From NCBI GenBank assembly GCA_050486105.1, contig JBJHCR010000002.1:1-64000 (forward strand): 64,000 nucleotides of DNA. The letters run 5' to 3'. The DNA is from JAEXNA01 sp050486105 (GTDB lineage: Bacteria; Vulcanimicrobiota; Xenobia; Xenobiales; JADMJV01). Positions within the stretch are counted from its first letter, which is position 1. Each line of letters starts with the position of its first letter. This document shows, one piece after another, positions 32,295 to 40,706 of the stretch. Below the pieces are notes generated by a model, which saw nothing but the letters and a program-made list of their open reading frames with translations, was not told the DNA's origin and searched no databases. The translations under genes and the position numbers were made by a program.

Positions 32295-34482
32295 GATTCC
32301 CAAGTCTCAACTCAAAGTCGAAAAGCTTCCTCGGGGAGGCACTCTGGTTCAGTGGGGTGACTTCCGACTGCAGGTTGGTGCTTATCCAGAGACTATCAAG
32401 GACACCATCAACACCGAAGCCGGCGTCCCCAATCTTTTCGTGCTGCCTGAATCCCTATTTGACTTGCAGAATGGTACCTCTCTAGCGGAACTGGAGTTTC
32501 CTCTCTATTACAACTACTACGTGAAGGGGCAAAAGCTTCGTTTCATCTGTCGCCCACACCAACAAAGGCCCCTGTACCGCTTGCTGAGAGAGGCCGTCTT
32601 CGGTCCCAGCAGCTTTCGTTTAGAAAGGGAATTTCCTCACGGTTCCGCCACCTTCGGATTTCCCGATCTGGCGGCTGAAGCTCGCTTCTATAAGCAGGTG
32701 AATGGCCGTATTCTCAAGCTCTCAGACTATATCGACCCAATCGTCTGTTCTTCTGGCGACTCGGTCGACGTGGACGAGGTCAAGATCCGTCTCCTGGAAG
32801 GAAACGAGGTTTCCCTAGAGCAGAACGGCTCCGTCGAAATCATCTCGTTTGACCCTCTGCCGGTGCCGAAATTCTCCTTTGATGGAGTTTCAAGCTTCGA
32901 TCCTCCGGACTTTGGTGTAACCGTACTCGGCGCCGGCCATGGCTTTGATGTGGACAGCCGAACGTCCGGTTTCATTATTTGGCTCGACGGCAAGGGACTG
33001 CTCGTCGATCCTCCCGTCCATACCACCGAATGGATGAAGGTTCGAAACCTGGATGCCCGTCTGGTAGAAGACATCCTTCTTACGCATTGTCATGCCGACC
33101 ACGACTCCGGAACGCTGCAGAAAATCATGGAAGAGGGTCGAGTTCGACTTCATACTACCTCCACGGTGATGGAAAGCTTTGTTCGTAAATACCGGAGCTT
33201 GATCGGTCTCGAACGAGACGAACTCGAGAAACTGTTCGACTTTCAACCCGTGATTCTCGGCCCCAAAGTGAACATTCTCGGTGCCAGATTTCGCTTCTGG
33301 TACACCTTTCACCCGGTGCCAACCCTGGGCTTTCAGGTCGAGCATCGCAGAAAAACCTTCGCCTATTCCTGCGACACTCTCTATGATCCCCACACCTTCG
33401 ACGACCTAAATGAGCAGGGGATCATCAGCGACGAACGTCGAGAGATCCTTCTCAATTTCCCTTGGGCTTCCGACCTCATATTCCACGAAGCAGGCATCCC
33501 CCCGATCCACACCCCTACCGAAATTCTGGCAAATCTTCCCCGAGAGGTGCGACAGAGGATGTACCTCACCCACGTTTCTCAAGATGCCATCAAGGACGAA
33601 AGTCGACTCAAGATCGCTCCCACGGGACTGAGCAACACTCTAGTCCTAGCACCCAGAACAGAAGATTTGGAGTCAGGGGACCGGGCAACTCAACTGCTGG
33701 ACATCCTTCTGCATGCAGAAATTTTCGCGGACTGCCCGATTCAGAAGAGTCTTGAATTCTTACACATTGCCCAAACTCGTCGAGTGGAAGCCGGCGTGGA
33801 GTTGATCACCGAGGGTGAATGGGGGGATTTCTTTTTCCTGGTTGCCCGGGGTGAGGTGGGGATTTATCGAGAGCAAAAACTTGTTCGCGTCCTGAAGCGC
33901 TACGATTTCTTCGGGGAAATGGCCATCGTCTTGGATTCTCCGAGATTCGCATCGGTGTCCACCCTGTCGGAATGTGAATTGGTCACTATATCCCGCACCG
34001 ATTTCATCAAATTCATCGCCAACACCGATCTTCCTGAGCTCCTCAGGAGAGTGGCCAACAATAAACTCAACGACCTGTGGCCTGTGATGAAGAGCAATCG
34101 CAGCCTGCGACCCCTCACTCCCTTTCAACGGGGACAACTCCTTTCGATTCTCGAGCCCCGGGACTATGCAGCAGGAGAAGTGCTCTTCTCCCCAGGAGGT
34201 CTACCTTTGGATCTCTTCCTAGTGGCCGAAGGGAAGGTGCGCGTCATCAACCGGGGCGGAGCCGAAACAGAGGTCGGTCGAGGTGCTATGATCGCCAGGT
34301 TCCCTGAGAAAAACAAATTAGTGACGCACGAGGTTCAAGCCGAAACGACTGCTCCATCACGAATTTTCGTTGCCCCGCTTTCAAAGCTACGGGTCTTCTT
34401 CCAAAGAAATCCTGGGACCTACATCCGACTTTCTCGGATGCTCAGAGACGATCCGTTCTCAACGATTCCTGGTCAGACTTGA
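32257..34482 (+). CDS. Metallo-beta-lactamase-fold protein with two cNMP-type domains
   Basis: A 741-residue cytoplasmic protein. The N-terminal 200 residues are unique (LPRGGTLVQWGDFRLQVGAY). A metallo-beta-lactamase-fold domain lies at about 215-470 with HCHADHDSG (His277, His279, Asp281, His282), DPPVHTT and the distal histidines GIPPIHT and MYLTHVSQDA. Two cyclic-nucleotide-binding-type domains follow (about 500-600 and 625-720): GEWGDFFFLVARGEVGIYRE with DFFGEMAIV (the phosphate-binding cassette), then a second, more divergent one (AEGKVRVINRGG). The start is probably TTG at 32257, overlapping puuD by 38 nt, with GGAGGAACGGGAAG upstream; no ATG is available. The order hydrolase plus two cNBD suggests a ligand-gated phosphodiesterase or nuclease. 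Confidence 0.85.
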   Translation: MAPGCNKWAEGTKIPKSQLKVEKLPRGGTLVQWGDFRLQVGAYPETIKDTINTEAGVPNLFVLPESLFDLQNGTSLAELEFPLYYNYYVKGQKLRFICRPHQQRPLYRLLREAVFGPSSFRLEREFPHGSATFGFPDLAAEARFYKQVNGRILKLSDYIDPIVCSSGDSVDVDEVKIRLLEGNEVSLEQNGSVEIISFDPLPVPKFSFDGVSSFDPPDFGVTVLGAGHGFDVDSRTSGFIIWLDGKGLLVDPPVHTTEWMKVRNLDARLVEDILLTHCHADHDSGTLQKIMEEGRVRLHTTSTVMESFVRKYRSLIGLERDELEKLFDFQPVILGPKVNILGARFRFWYTFHPVPTLGFQVEHRRKTFAYSCDTLYDPHTFDDLNEQGIISDERREILLNFPWASDLIFHEAGIPPIHTPTEILANLPREVRQRMYLTHVSQDAIKDESRLKIAPTGLSNTLVLAPRTEDLESGDRATQLLDILLHAEIFADCPIQKSLEFLHIAQTRRVEAGVELITEGEWGDFFFLVARGEVGIYREQKLVRVLKRYDFFGEMAIVLDSPRFASVSTLSECELVTISRTDFIKFIANTDLPELLRRVANNKLNDLWPVMKSNRSLRPLTPFQRGQLLSILEPRDYAAGEVLFSPGGLPLDLFLVAEGKVRVINRGGAETEVGRGAMIARFPEKNKLVTHEVQAETTAPSRIFVAPLSKLRVFFQRNPGTYIRLSRMLRDDPFSTIPGQT

Positions 34483-35572
34483 TGGATTTCCCTCTCAGGC
34501 GCTGCCAAAATATCTCTCTAGGGAATTGAGAGAAACCTCCTTCGGCCTTCAATCGATGAAAATCATCGTGGGGACCGTCGCTGGTGGCTGACTTCAGGGC
34601 ATATTGAAAAACGTAGTCCCGGCCTTCGGGCTCTATGGGCAAGAACCAACTCTTCAATCGTCCAAATCTCAGGTCCACGAAAATTGGCTGATCTCCATCC
34701 ATTTCCAGTCGATAGTAGCCTCGACTGAACCAGAGCAACCTCTGACCTGCCGGGCTCTCAGCAAAACCGTCGAACAAATCGGTGTTCTTCGGAATCCTTT
34801 GCCAGTCGACTGGAGTCTCTGGCCGATCAAAGAGTGACCGGTCTGCTACCCAAACTTCATCACCTCGATCGACTAGAGCGTACCAAAGCACGGTATTGAA
34901 GGGGGTCGGGGTGGTCATCATCTGGTGGTAGGTGACTCCTTGGTCCTCTAGGGAGGCCTCGAACTTCTGCCACACGATCGCTTTGGATACCAGGGATGAG
35001 GCTAGGTATATGGTGCTGAGCAGAAGCCCCCAACGCACTCCAGCAGCTTGATACACCCGCTCACCCCGGCTTCTCCAACGAGTCAGCAGAAGCCCTCCAA
35101 GAAGTGGGAGCAGATACAGTGGGTCGCTGATGAAGACCGAATCGAGGTTCACTGGATAGTTGGTGAAGGGTAGAAAAACCTGGGTTCCGTAGGTGGTGAA
35201 GGCGTCGATCATCCAGTGAGTGTTGAGAACCAGCCAGACGAAAGCATACCAACGAACACTCGACACTCCGACCTTGGGATAGGCTCTCCTCAGGAGAATA
35301 ACAAAAACTGGGGTCAGCAGGGTACAGAGGAAAATCGAATGAGTGAGTCCCCGATGAAAACCGAGGGCCTGAGGCCCGTTTAGGAACGGAGCGGCCAGAA
35401 CGTCCAAATCTGGAAAGGTTCCCAGCACTCCGCCCAGCAAGGCGGCTCCCCATCGAAAAGGAGGCTTCTGCGTTGGCCCCGGTCGCTCGGCCGTCTCTTT
35501 GCCTGGGGCATTCAGGACCGCTTCTCCCACCGCAGCCCCAAGGAGAAACTGAGTTACGGAGTCCACGAGCAA
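34442..35572 (-). CDS. YdjM-type membrane-bound metal-dependent hydrolase
   Basis: A 376-residue inner-membrane protein of the YdjM/DUF457 family. The N-terminal half has VTQFLLGAAVGEAV, FPDLDVL, GFHRGLTHSIF and VLNTHWMIDAFTTYGTQ, with the conserved D, H and HxxxD positions of the putative metal site, and about four to five membrane segments. The C-terminal part (about 230-376) is soluble and extracytoplasmic. Its stop region overlaps that of the convergent 32257 gene by 41 nt, and its start overlaps the DHH gene by 19 nt. It is the last gene of a coupled operon. Confidence 0.87.
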   Translation of the reverse strand: MLVDSVTQFLLGAAVGEAVLNAPGKETAERPGPTQKPPFRWGAALLGGVLGTFPDLDVLAAPFLNGPQALGFHRGLTHSIFLCTLLTPVFVILLRRAYPKVGVSSVRWYAFVWLVLNTHWMIDAFTTYGTQVFLPFTNYPVNLDSVFISDPLYLLPLLGGLLLTRWRSRGERVYQAAGVRWGLLLSTIYLASSLVSKAIVWQKFEASLEDQGVTYHQMMTTPTPFNTVLWYALVDRGDEVWVADRSLFDRPETPVDWQRIPKNTDLFDGFAESPAGQRLLWFSRGYYRLEMDGDQPIFVDLRFGRLKSWFLPIEPEGRDYVFQYALKSATSDGPHDDFHRLKAEGGFSQFPREIFWQRLRGKSIKSDQESLRTDRL

Positions 35573-36417
35573 CTCTCAGTCACCGCAGCGGGCTCCCTTT
35601 TAGGCAAGGCAAACCCAGCAGCATTGCGATGCCCTCCGCCACCGAAAGCAGATGCCACCTTGCTGACATCGAAATCACCCACCGAGCGCAGGGACCAGGC
35701 CTGAGAACTCTCTTTATCATAATACACTCCGGCGAAAGGAGCTTCAGTGTATTCTTGGCAAAGTCGATCTCCGATCTCGCTCTGGAAAAGACAAGAATTG
35801 ACGACAGGAATCCGGTAACCCTCCAGCTCTGTCCAGTGCGCTCGAGTCACAGCCCGGTCAACCAAATTCTCCTGATAGTCACACAGAGCCCCACCCTTGA
35901 TCTTGAGCTCCTCAACGTCGAGTTGGTTCCACAATTCGAAATCAAAGGGAACCAAGGAAAGGGCCAAAGAAACTTCCTTGCTTTGAGGAAGAGCCCAGCG
36001 CCAGAGATCTCTGTCTTCCACGTACTCGACAATCCTTGGCACTGCAGCCTCAGGGTGCCAATATTCCCAAGCCATCCTGGCACCGGATTTTTGGAGGTCA
36101 AAGTGGGCGTAGGGAAGTCCTTCCAATTCCACCGCTGCTGAAGAGTGGTGGTCCAAAACGACCAGCTCCTGCACCTTCGTTCGGAGGTCTTCCAACAGAG
36201 CCCGAGAGTACGAGAAATCCACGATAGCCAGATGATCTTCGGGTTGAACTGCTGGAGGAGGATCGCCGTGGCGAACCGGAATGTATCTGGACTGATCTCC
36301 CAGTTTCTGCCAAGCCACCCACGCTGCAGCGAACCCATCGGCGCAGTTGGCGTGATACCAGACCTGAGTCGCACGACCCGCCTGAAAACCCGGCTGGCCG
36401 TTACAGATTTTCGTCAA
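35554..36417 (-). CDS. DHH/DHHA1-type phosphoesterase
   Basis: A 287-residue DHH-family phosphoesterase. The N-terminal domain has the VWYHANCADGFAAAWVAW motif, an AIVDFSYSR strand and the DHH-like VLDHHSSAA, with the Asp/His set that binds two Mn ions. The C-terminal DHHA1 domain has ASAFGGGGHRNAAGF with the GGGGH nucleotide-binding loop. The family includes oligoribonuclease/pAp phosphatases and c-di-NMP hydrolases; this sequence is of the shorter HANCADG type. The start is TTG sharing the stop of the upstream gene (TTGA). It belongs to the operon with the TPR, FKBP and ABC genes. Confidence 0.88.
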   Translation of the reverse strand: MTKICNGQPGFQAGRATQVWYHANCADGFAAAWVAWQKLGDQSRYIPVRHGDPPPAVQPEDHLAIVDFSYSRALLEDLRTKVQELVVLDHHSSAAVELEGLPYAHFDLQKSGARMAWEYWHPEAAVPRIVEYVEDRDLWRWALPQSKEVSLALSLVPFDFELWNQLDVEELKIKGGALCDYQENLVDRAVTRAHWTELEGYRIPVVNSCLFQSEIGDRLCQEYTEAPFAGVYYDKESSQAWSLRSVGDFDVSKVASAFGGGGHRNAAGFALPKREPAAVTESCSWTP

Positions 36418-37067
36418 TGTCCCATCACCTCTCGCAGTTCCCGATCTTCCTTGATCCAGAGCGAATCCCCTGGTCGAAGCTCCATCAATCCGTCGAGAGC
36501 CCGTCGTTGCGAGTTGGTATCCTTAAGTTCCTTGGCTGTCCAGAAGACCAATCGCAGGCTGTTGAGTTTGTCGAACTCATCCTCTGCAAGAGAGTTTGCC
36601 TTCCGAGCTGCCAAAAGGCAATCCGAAAAACTCTTCATTTGATAGAGTATCAGGGCCCGACGGAAATTGAGATCAAAACTATCTGGATTCCTGGCCAAAC
36701 CTTCGTCTAGCAGCTCCAAGGCCTGCTCACCTTGCTGGAATTGCCTGTACATTTCCCAGGCCATCAAGTCGAAGGCGTCGGTCAAACTGGGGTCCATCAA
36801 AGACACCATCCGAAGCAGGGGAATCACCTCCGCTTGTTTTTGCTGATCATTCTCATGGCCTTCGAGTTCCTCGTGGTAAAGATCCATCTTGAACCACAGG
36901 TAGCGAGCGATCACCGTGCGGAACTCACCCAAGACATCGAGCATGACATCCCCTTTCGTTTGGGGTTGATTATCTCGAGTGGTCAGGGTTTCGTGCCAAG
37001 ATGCTATTCCCATGCCACTGACCACCATCAGCAGCCAAAGACAAAGGGGTGGGACAAACCTTCTCAC
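36414..37067 (-). CDS. Exported or anchored TPR-like protein
   Basis: A 217-residue protein. The N-terminus has a hydrophobic helix (PPLCLWLLMVVSGMGIASW) that may be a signal or an anchor. The rest is alpha-helical and TPR-like (AFDLMAWEMYRQFQQGEQALELL and the SFDLNFRRALILYQMKSFSD repeat). It has 4-nt overlaps with both neighbours (ATGA with the FKBP gene, TTGA with the DHH gene). It may help assembly or quality control of an envelope component; no partner is proven. Confidence 0.7.
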   Translation of the reverse strand: MRRFVPPLCLWLLMVVSGMGIASWHETLTTRDNQPQTKGDVMLDVLGEFRTVIARYLWFKMDLYHEELEGHENDQQKQAEVIPLLRMVSLMDPSLTDAFDLMAWEMYRQFQQGEQALELLDEGLARNPDSFDLNFRRALILYQMKSFSDCLLAARKANSLAEDEFDKLNSLRLVFWTAKELKDTNSQRRALDGLMELRPGDSLWIKEDRELREVMGH

Positions 37068-37714
37068 GATTGTCTCCGCCTACTGCCGAGTAGGGCCATC
37101 ACAAGCACGACAATCAGAGCTAGGCTCACTCCGGCGTTCTGACGCCAGATTCGCTCGCTGGCATCGGCGAATCGCCACGGCCGGGTGAAAAAATCTCGAA
37201 TCAAATACTCCTGAACCGCAGGAAGGTCTATTTGGTTTGCATGCCGGCGAGTGCCGCTGCCGTCCTGTCCGAATATTTCCGAGAGTTCTTCTTCCTCTTG
37301 TCCAGGTTCAATGAGATTGACCACCCGAACTTCAAAGAAAAGCGAAGAGTTGGCGGGAATCGGTCCTATCTGACGGTTCCCGTAGCCAAGATCCGGGGGA
37401 ACCGAGAAGCTCCGGCTCTCTCCTCGCTTGGCCCCCCGAAGTCCCAAGGTCAACCCGGGAATAAAATTCTCACTTCCCATCTGAAAGACCATGGGGCGTT
37501 TCCCTTCGGTGGTGTCCACGACTTCGCCCTTTTCATCCTCAAGTCTAAGACTATAGTCCACCACCAGAGAGTCGCCCATTTTCGCTTCCCGTCCGAAGCC
37601 TTGCTCTAGAACCGCATAGGGCACCCGCTCAGCCAAGGCTGGGTCCAGGTCCTGGGCCCAAGTCGAACTTGATAATAGGCCGAACAAGCACAACAGCATG
37701 AGACCTCTCTTCAC
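37064..37714 (-). CDS. FKBP-type peptidyl-prolyl isomerase, membrane anchored
   Basis: A 216-residue exported FKBP-type peptidyl-prolyl cis-trans isomerase. A signal peptide (MLLCLFGLLSSSTWA) starts it; the FKBP core has VVDYSLRLEDEKGEVVDTT, NFIPGLTLGLRGAKRGE, VPPDLGYGNRQIGPIPANS and LFFEVRVVNL. A C-terminal hydrophobic segment (SLALIVVLVMALLG) followed by Arg-rich residues would anchor it in the inner membrane with the domain outside. The open frame continues to 38203 through the next gene, but the GTG at 37714 overlaps that gene's stop by 4 nt (GTGA) and gives the signal peptide. Confidence 0.85.
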   Translation of the reverse strand: MKRGLMLLCLFGLLSSSTWAQDLDPALAERVPYAVLEQGFGREAKMGDSLVVDYSLRLEDEKGEVVDTTEGKRPMVFQMGSENFIPGLTLGLRGAKRGESRSFSVPPDLGYGNRQIGPIPANSSLFFEVRVVNLIEPGQEEEELSEIFGQDGSGTRRHANQIDLPAVQEYLIRDFFTRPWRFADASERIWRQNAGVSLALIVVLVMALLGSRRRQS

Positions 37715-38490
37715 AGATCGACCCTTTCGAAGAGAACCTTCCCAAGAACTAAAAGCAAGGCCACCCAGGCCAGAGCATAATAGGTGACTGCTAGCAAATA
37801 CCCCGCCGGCAGAGCAATCTGGTGGACCGCCGGGTCTTTCAGAACGAAGAGAGTGAGGTTGGGAAACAAAGCCTTGAGCCCCTTCGCCAAGAGCAGAGAT
37901 AAAGTGCTTCCTCGATCCTCCACCAGAAAAAACCGAATGAAGGCCTCGGAAAGGTTTCCGATTAGGAAGACTGCGGCTCCGATTGTTCCGGCAAGCGCCG
38001 GACTTGCGCGCAACGAAAAGAGCATACAAACTGCAGCCACTATGCACGCTTGAAGAAACGTTCCGTAGATCGGAATCACCAAACTGAAGTCGAAACTTTT
38101 GGTCATCAGTCCTAGAGCTGAGGTGAAGACCAACCCCAGGAAGGTTAGACTGCCCGCAAGCATGGCGGCTAGAGCCAGATAGTGAGCCAGAATATAGCCC
38201 CACCTCGATACCGGCCGAGCTAGGATCGGGTAAATCGCCCGGGAATCCAAATCCTGAGGAATCGAGGTGGAACCGAGCAGAAGGGCCATTCCCAGAGCAA
38301 AGAGATTGATCAGAGACAGGCCGAAGTCTTTAGCCACTCTCTCGAAGGCGTCTAAGCCGAGACTGAAAGCGTTGACATAGGCGGGCAGCATAAAGAGCAC
38401 CACAGCTAGAAACAAGGTGGCCAGGTGAACCTGCCGACGGATACTGCTCAGCAAGTAGAGCCGAGAGAGATGAAAGATGATTCTTGTCAC
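37711..38490 (-). CDS. ABC-2-type transporter permease
   Basis: A 259-residue permease with six predicted membrane segments. It has the ABC-2 pattern: an N-terminal helix, FALGMALLLGSTSIPQDLDSRAIYPILARPVSRWGYILAHY (the cytoplasmic loop with ARPVSR), and later VAAVCMLFSLRASPALAGTIGAAVF. It pairs with the ATPase gene whose stop it overlaps (GTGA, start GTG at 38490). The exported substrate is unknown; the neighbours (FKBP, TPR, DHH) do not identify it. Confidence 0.87.
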   Translation of the reverse strand: MTRIIFHLSRLYLLSSIRRQVHLATLFLAVVLFMLPAYVNAFSLGLDAFERVAKDFGLSLINLFALGMALLLGSTSIPQDLDSRAIYPILARPVSRWGYILAHYLALAAMLAGSLTFLGLVFTSALGLMTKSFDFSLVIPIYGTFLQACIVAAVCMLFSLRASPALAGTIGAAVFLIGNLSEAFIRFFLVEDRGSTLSLLLAKGLKALFPNLTLFVLKDPAVHQIALPAGYLLAVTYYALAWVALLLVLGKVLFERVDL

Positions 38491-39416
38491 GTGGGCTGAA
38501 CTCCGATCTTTTCACTTGTTAGCCGATGGAATAAGCGCTCTAGACTGTCGGCCGACTTGGTCACCTCCAAGATCTGTCCACCCAAAGCTCTGACACGATC
38601 CAGCTGATCTCCAACTTCCGTTCTCAACACGATTCGATGGAATTCTCCCGTGCTCTGGTCTACAGTCCAACCTTCTGAGGTCTCCCCTTCCGGCCAACCG
38701 TTGGGGAAGGTTACTCTGAGACTCGCCTTCACCCCAAAACCTAGAAGTTCTTCCAAAGTTCCAGAAGCCCTGAGCTCTCCCAAATGGATGATGGCAGCCG
38801 CATCACAGACTCGTTCGATTTCCTCAAGATGATGAGATGAGAAGAATATCGTGTAGCCTTGCCCCTTGAGTTCTTCGAGCAACAACAGAAGGTTGTGTTG
38901 AGCTGTGGGGTCCAAGCCCGAAGTGAGCTCATCCAACACTAAAAGCTTTGGACGACCCAAGAGAGCCTGCGCGATGCCAAACTTCTGCTTCATTCCCTTG
39001 GAGAATTCCTTAAGCCTAGACTTCCTACGCTCCCACAGACCTACTTGTTCCAACACCTCTTGGCAACGGCTCTGGTGCTCGGTCTTAGGCAAGCCCGACA
39101 GGTGGGCATGAATTCTCAAGAGTTCTTCGGCTCCCATGAACTCGTGATAAAGGGTGACTTCAGGGAGAAAGCCCAAGAGAGCCCTCCCTTCCCTGGAGCC
39201 ACACCGATGTCCGAAGACGGAAGCCGTCCCCGAAGTTGCTTGCACCAAGCCAATGAGAATTTTTATGGCCGTGGATTTTCCTGCCCCGTTCGGCCCGGCA
39301 AAACCGAAAATTTGACCAGATTCAACGCTGAGTGAAAGCCCTTTTAAGGCGTGCCGGTCCTCCGTTTTAGTTCGGTAGCACTTGGTTAATTGGTTAAACT
39401 CTATAGCTTTTTCCAA
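38487..39416 (-). CDS. ABC transporter ATP-binding protein
   Basis: A 309-residue ATPase of the ABC-2 family (DrrA/NatA-like). It has Walker A GPNGAGKST, the signature LKEFSKGMKQKFGIAQAL, Walker B LLVLDELTSGLDPTAQ, and the switch His in IFFSSHHLEE. The open frame extends to 39485; the proper start is TTG at 39414-39416 with GAGGAG about 7 nt before, giving LEKAIEFNQLTKCYR. It starts the operon with the permease, FKBP, TPR, DHH and YdjM genes. Confidence 0.9.
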   Translation of the reverse strand: MEKAIEFNQLTKCYRTKTEDRHALKGLSLSVESGQIFGFAGPNGAGKSTAIKILIGLVQATSGTASVFGHRCGSREGRALLGFLPEVTLYHEFMGAEELLRIHAHLSGLPKTEHQSRCQEVLEQVGLWERRKSRLKEFSKGMKQKFGIAQALLGRPKLLVLDELTSGLDPTAQHNLLLLLEELKGQGYTIFFSSHHLEEIERVCDAAAIIHLGELRASGTLEELLGFGVKASLRVTFPNGWPEGETSEGWTVDQSTGEFHRIVLRTEVGDQLDRVRALGGQILEVTKSADSLERLFHRLTSEKIGVQPT

Positions 39417-39548
39417 AACAACTCCTCTGTTCGTTAACTTATACCCACACTTCCTGAAAGAAGGTACTCTAGAAGTCCAGAGCAATGAGACTTGGTCGGC
39501 CAGGTGTCTTTACCAGGAAGTAGGGATGGGACAAGCAAATAAAACTCC

Positions 39549-40631
39549 ATGCCGCTTGTTTCGCACCTACCACTGCCTTCCTTCAAAGATTTGAGCGAAC
39601 GAGGGCATCAAGTTCTCAATCTGAATCAGGCTCAGTGTCAGGACATTCGAGAACTTCATATCGGTCTCCTGAACATGATGCCCGATGCAGCTTTTCAAGT
39701 CACCGAGCGACAATACTTGGGGCTGGTAGGAAGTTGCAACCAGATCGCCCAGTTCTATGTGCATCCGTTCACAGTTGAGGGACTCCAGCGGAACTCCGAG
39801 ACCCAAGAGTACATAAACAGTTTCTACACCAGTTTCAGAGAGTTGCAGCGCAGCGGGCTCGACGCCCTCATCTTGACCGGAGCCAACGTCACTCAACCAG
39901 ATCTCACCTCAGAAGCTTTTTGGGAACCGCTTCAAGAGGTGGTCGCCTGGGCCAGGGAATCGGTGACCAGCGTCATGTGCTCCTGCTTGGCAAGTCATGC
40001 ACTGGTGGAGATGCTGTACGGAGTGAAGCGACGACCGCTCGATCGAAAACGATGGGGGGTCTTCCGACATCTCCTGACTGAGTCCGGGAAAAGCCATCCC
40101 ATGCTCAGGGAGGTCAATACCCTCTTCGACGTTCCCCACTCCCGGTGGAACACCCTAGACGCCGAGGATCTCGAAGAGGCGGGCCTCAAGGTTCTGGTTC
40201 TGAGTACCCAAGAGGACGTCCACTTGGCAAGTAGTCCAGACGGTTTTCGATTCATCTTCTCTCAAGGTCATCCAGAGTACGACACCAACAGCCTTTTGAA
40301 GGAGTACAAACGTGAGGTCTTGGCTTTCTCTCAGGGAGAACGACAAACCTATCCTCCCTTTCCAGAAAACATCTTCTGTCGAGAATGTGAAAAGCTGGGA
40401 CGTCAACTCGAACGAAAAGTTAGAAAAAGACGGCTCGACAAGGAGCCCTTTCTTCCTCAAGAATTCACCGAGGTCGAGTTTGAAAACTGCCTACACAACA
40501 CCTGGGGTGATACGGGGAAGGCCATCTTCAACAATTGGCTCGGCCTGGTGTACCAGATGACTCATATGGACCGTAAGCGGCCATTCCTGAACGGAATTGA
40601 CCCGAACAACCCCCTCGACTGGACGCCCTGA
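39549..40631 (+). CDS. metA: Homoserine O-acyltransferase (MetA family)
   Basis: A 360-residue class-I-glutamine-amidotransferase-like acyltransferase that activates homoserine for methionine synthesis. The catalytic Cys is probably Cys146 in MCSCLASHAL, and the catalytic His is His241 in SQGHPEYD. LHIGLLNMMPDAAF, VHPFTVEGL, DALILTGANV and the C-terminal NNWLGLVYQM also fit the family. The CSCLASHA form differs from the ICWGAxA of Escherichia coli MetA. Whether succinyl- or acetyl-CoA is used cannot be told from these motifs. The gene 76 nt downstream encodes an O-acetylhomoserine sulfhydrylase, which favours acetyl-CoA. I see no SAM-I riboswitch in the 130-nt leader. Confidence 0.88.
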   Translation: MPLVSHLPLPSFKDLSERGHQVLNLNQAQCQDIRELHIGLLNMMPDAAFQVTERQYLGLVGSCNQIAQFYVHPFTVEGLQRNSETQEYINSFYTSFRELQRSGLDALILTGANVTQPDLTSEAFWEPLQEVVAWARESVTSVMCSCLASHALVEMLYGVKRRPLDRKRWGVFRHLLTESGKSHPMLREVNTLFDVPHSRWNTLDAEDLEEAGLKVLVLSTQEDVHLASSPDGFRFIFSQGHPEYDTNSLLKEYKREVLAFSQGERQTYPPFPENIFCRECEKLGRQLERKVRKRRLDKEPFLPQEFTEVEFENCLHNTWGDTGKAIFNNWLGLVYQMTHMDRKRPFLNGIDPNNPLDWTP

Positions 40632-40706
40632 CCGCGAGAGTCTCTCTCCACATTTCTCAAGTCGCACCCGAAAGGAATTTCCCAGCTGATCTCGGAGAAT
40701 CCCCAG

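Noticed and set aside
35473..36141. 222-residue open frame on the plus strand
   Set aside because: It is antisense to the YdjM and DHH genes, which have clear family motifs. Shadow frame.
37715..38203. N-terminal extension of the FKBP gene
   Set aside because: The open frame continues to 38203 but crosses the ABC permease gene; GTG at 37714 overlaps that gene's stop by 4 nt and gives a signal peptide.
39417..39548. SAM riboswitch before metA
   Set aside because: Expected for methionine genes, but I find no SAM-I core such as the conserved GATGAAACC-like and GGCAACC strings; only a weak hairpin.
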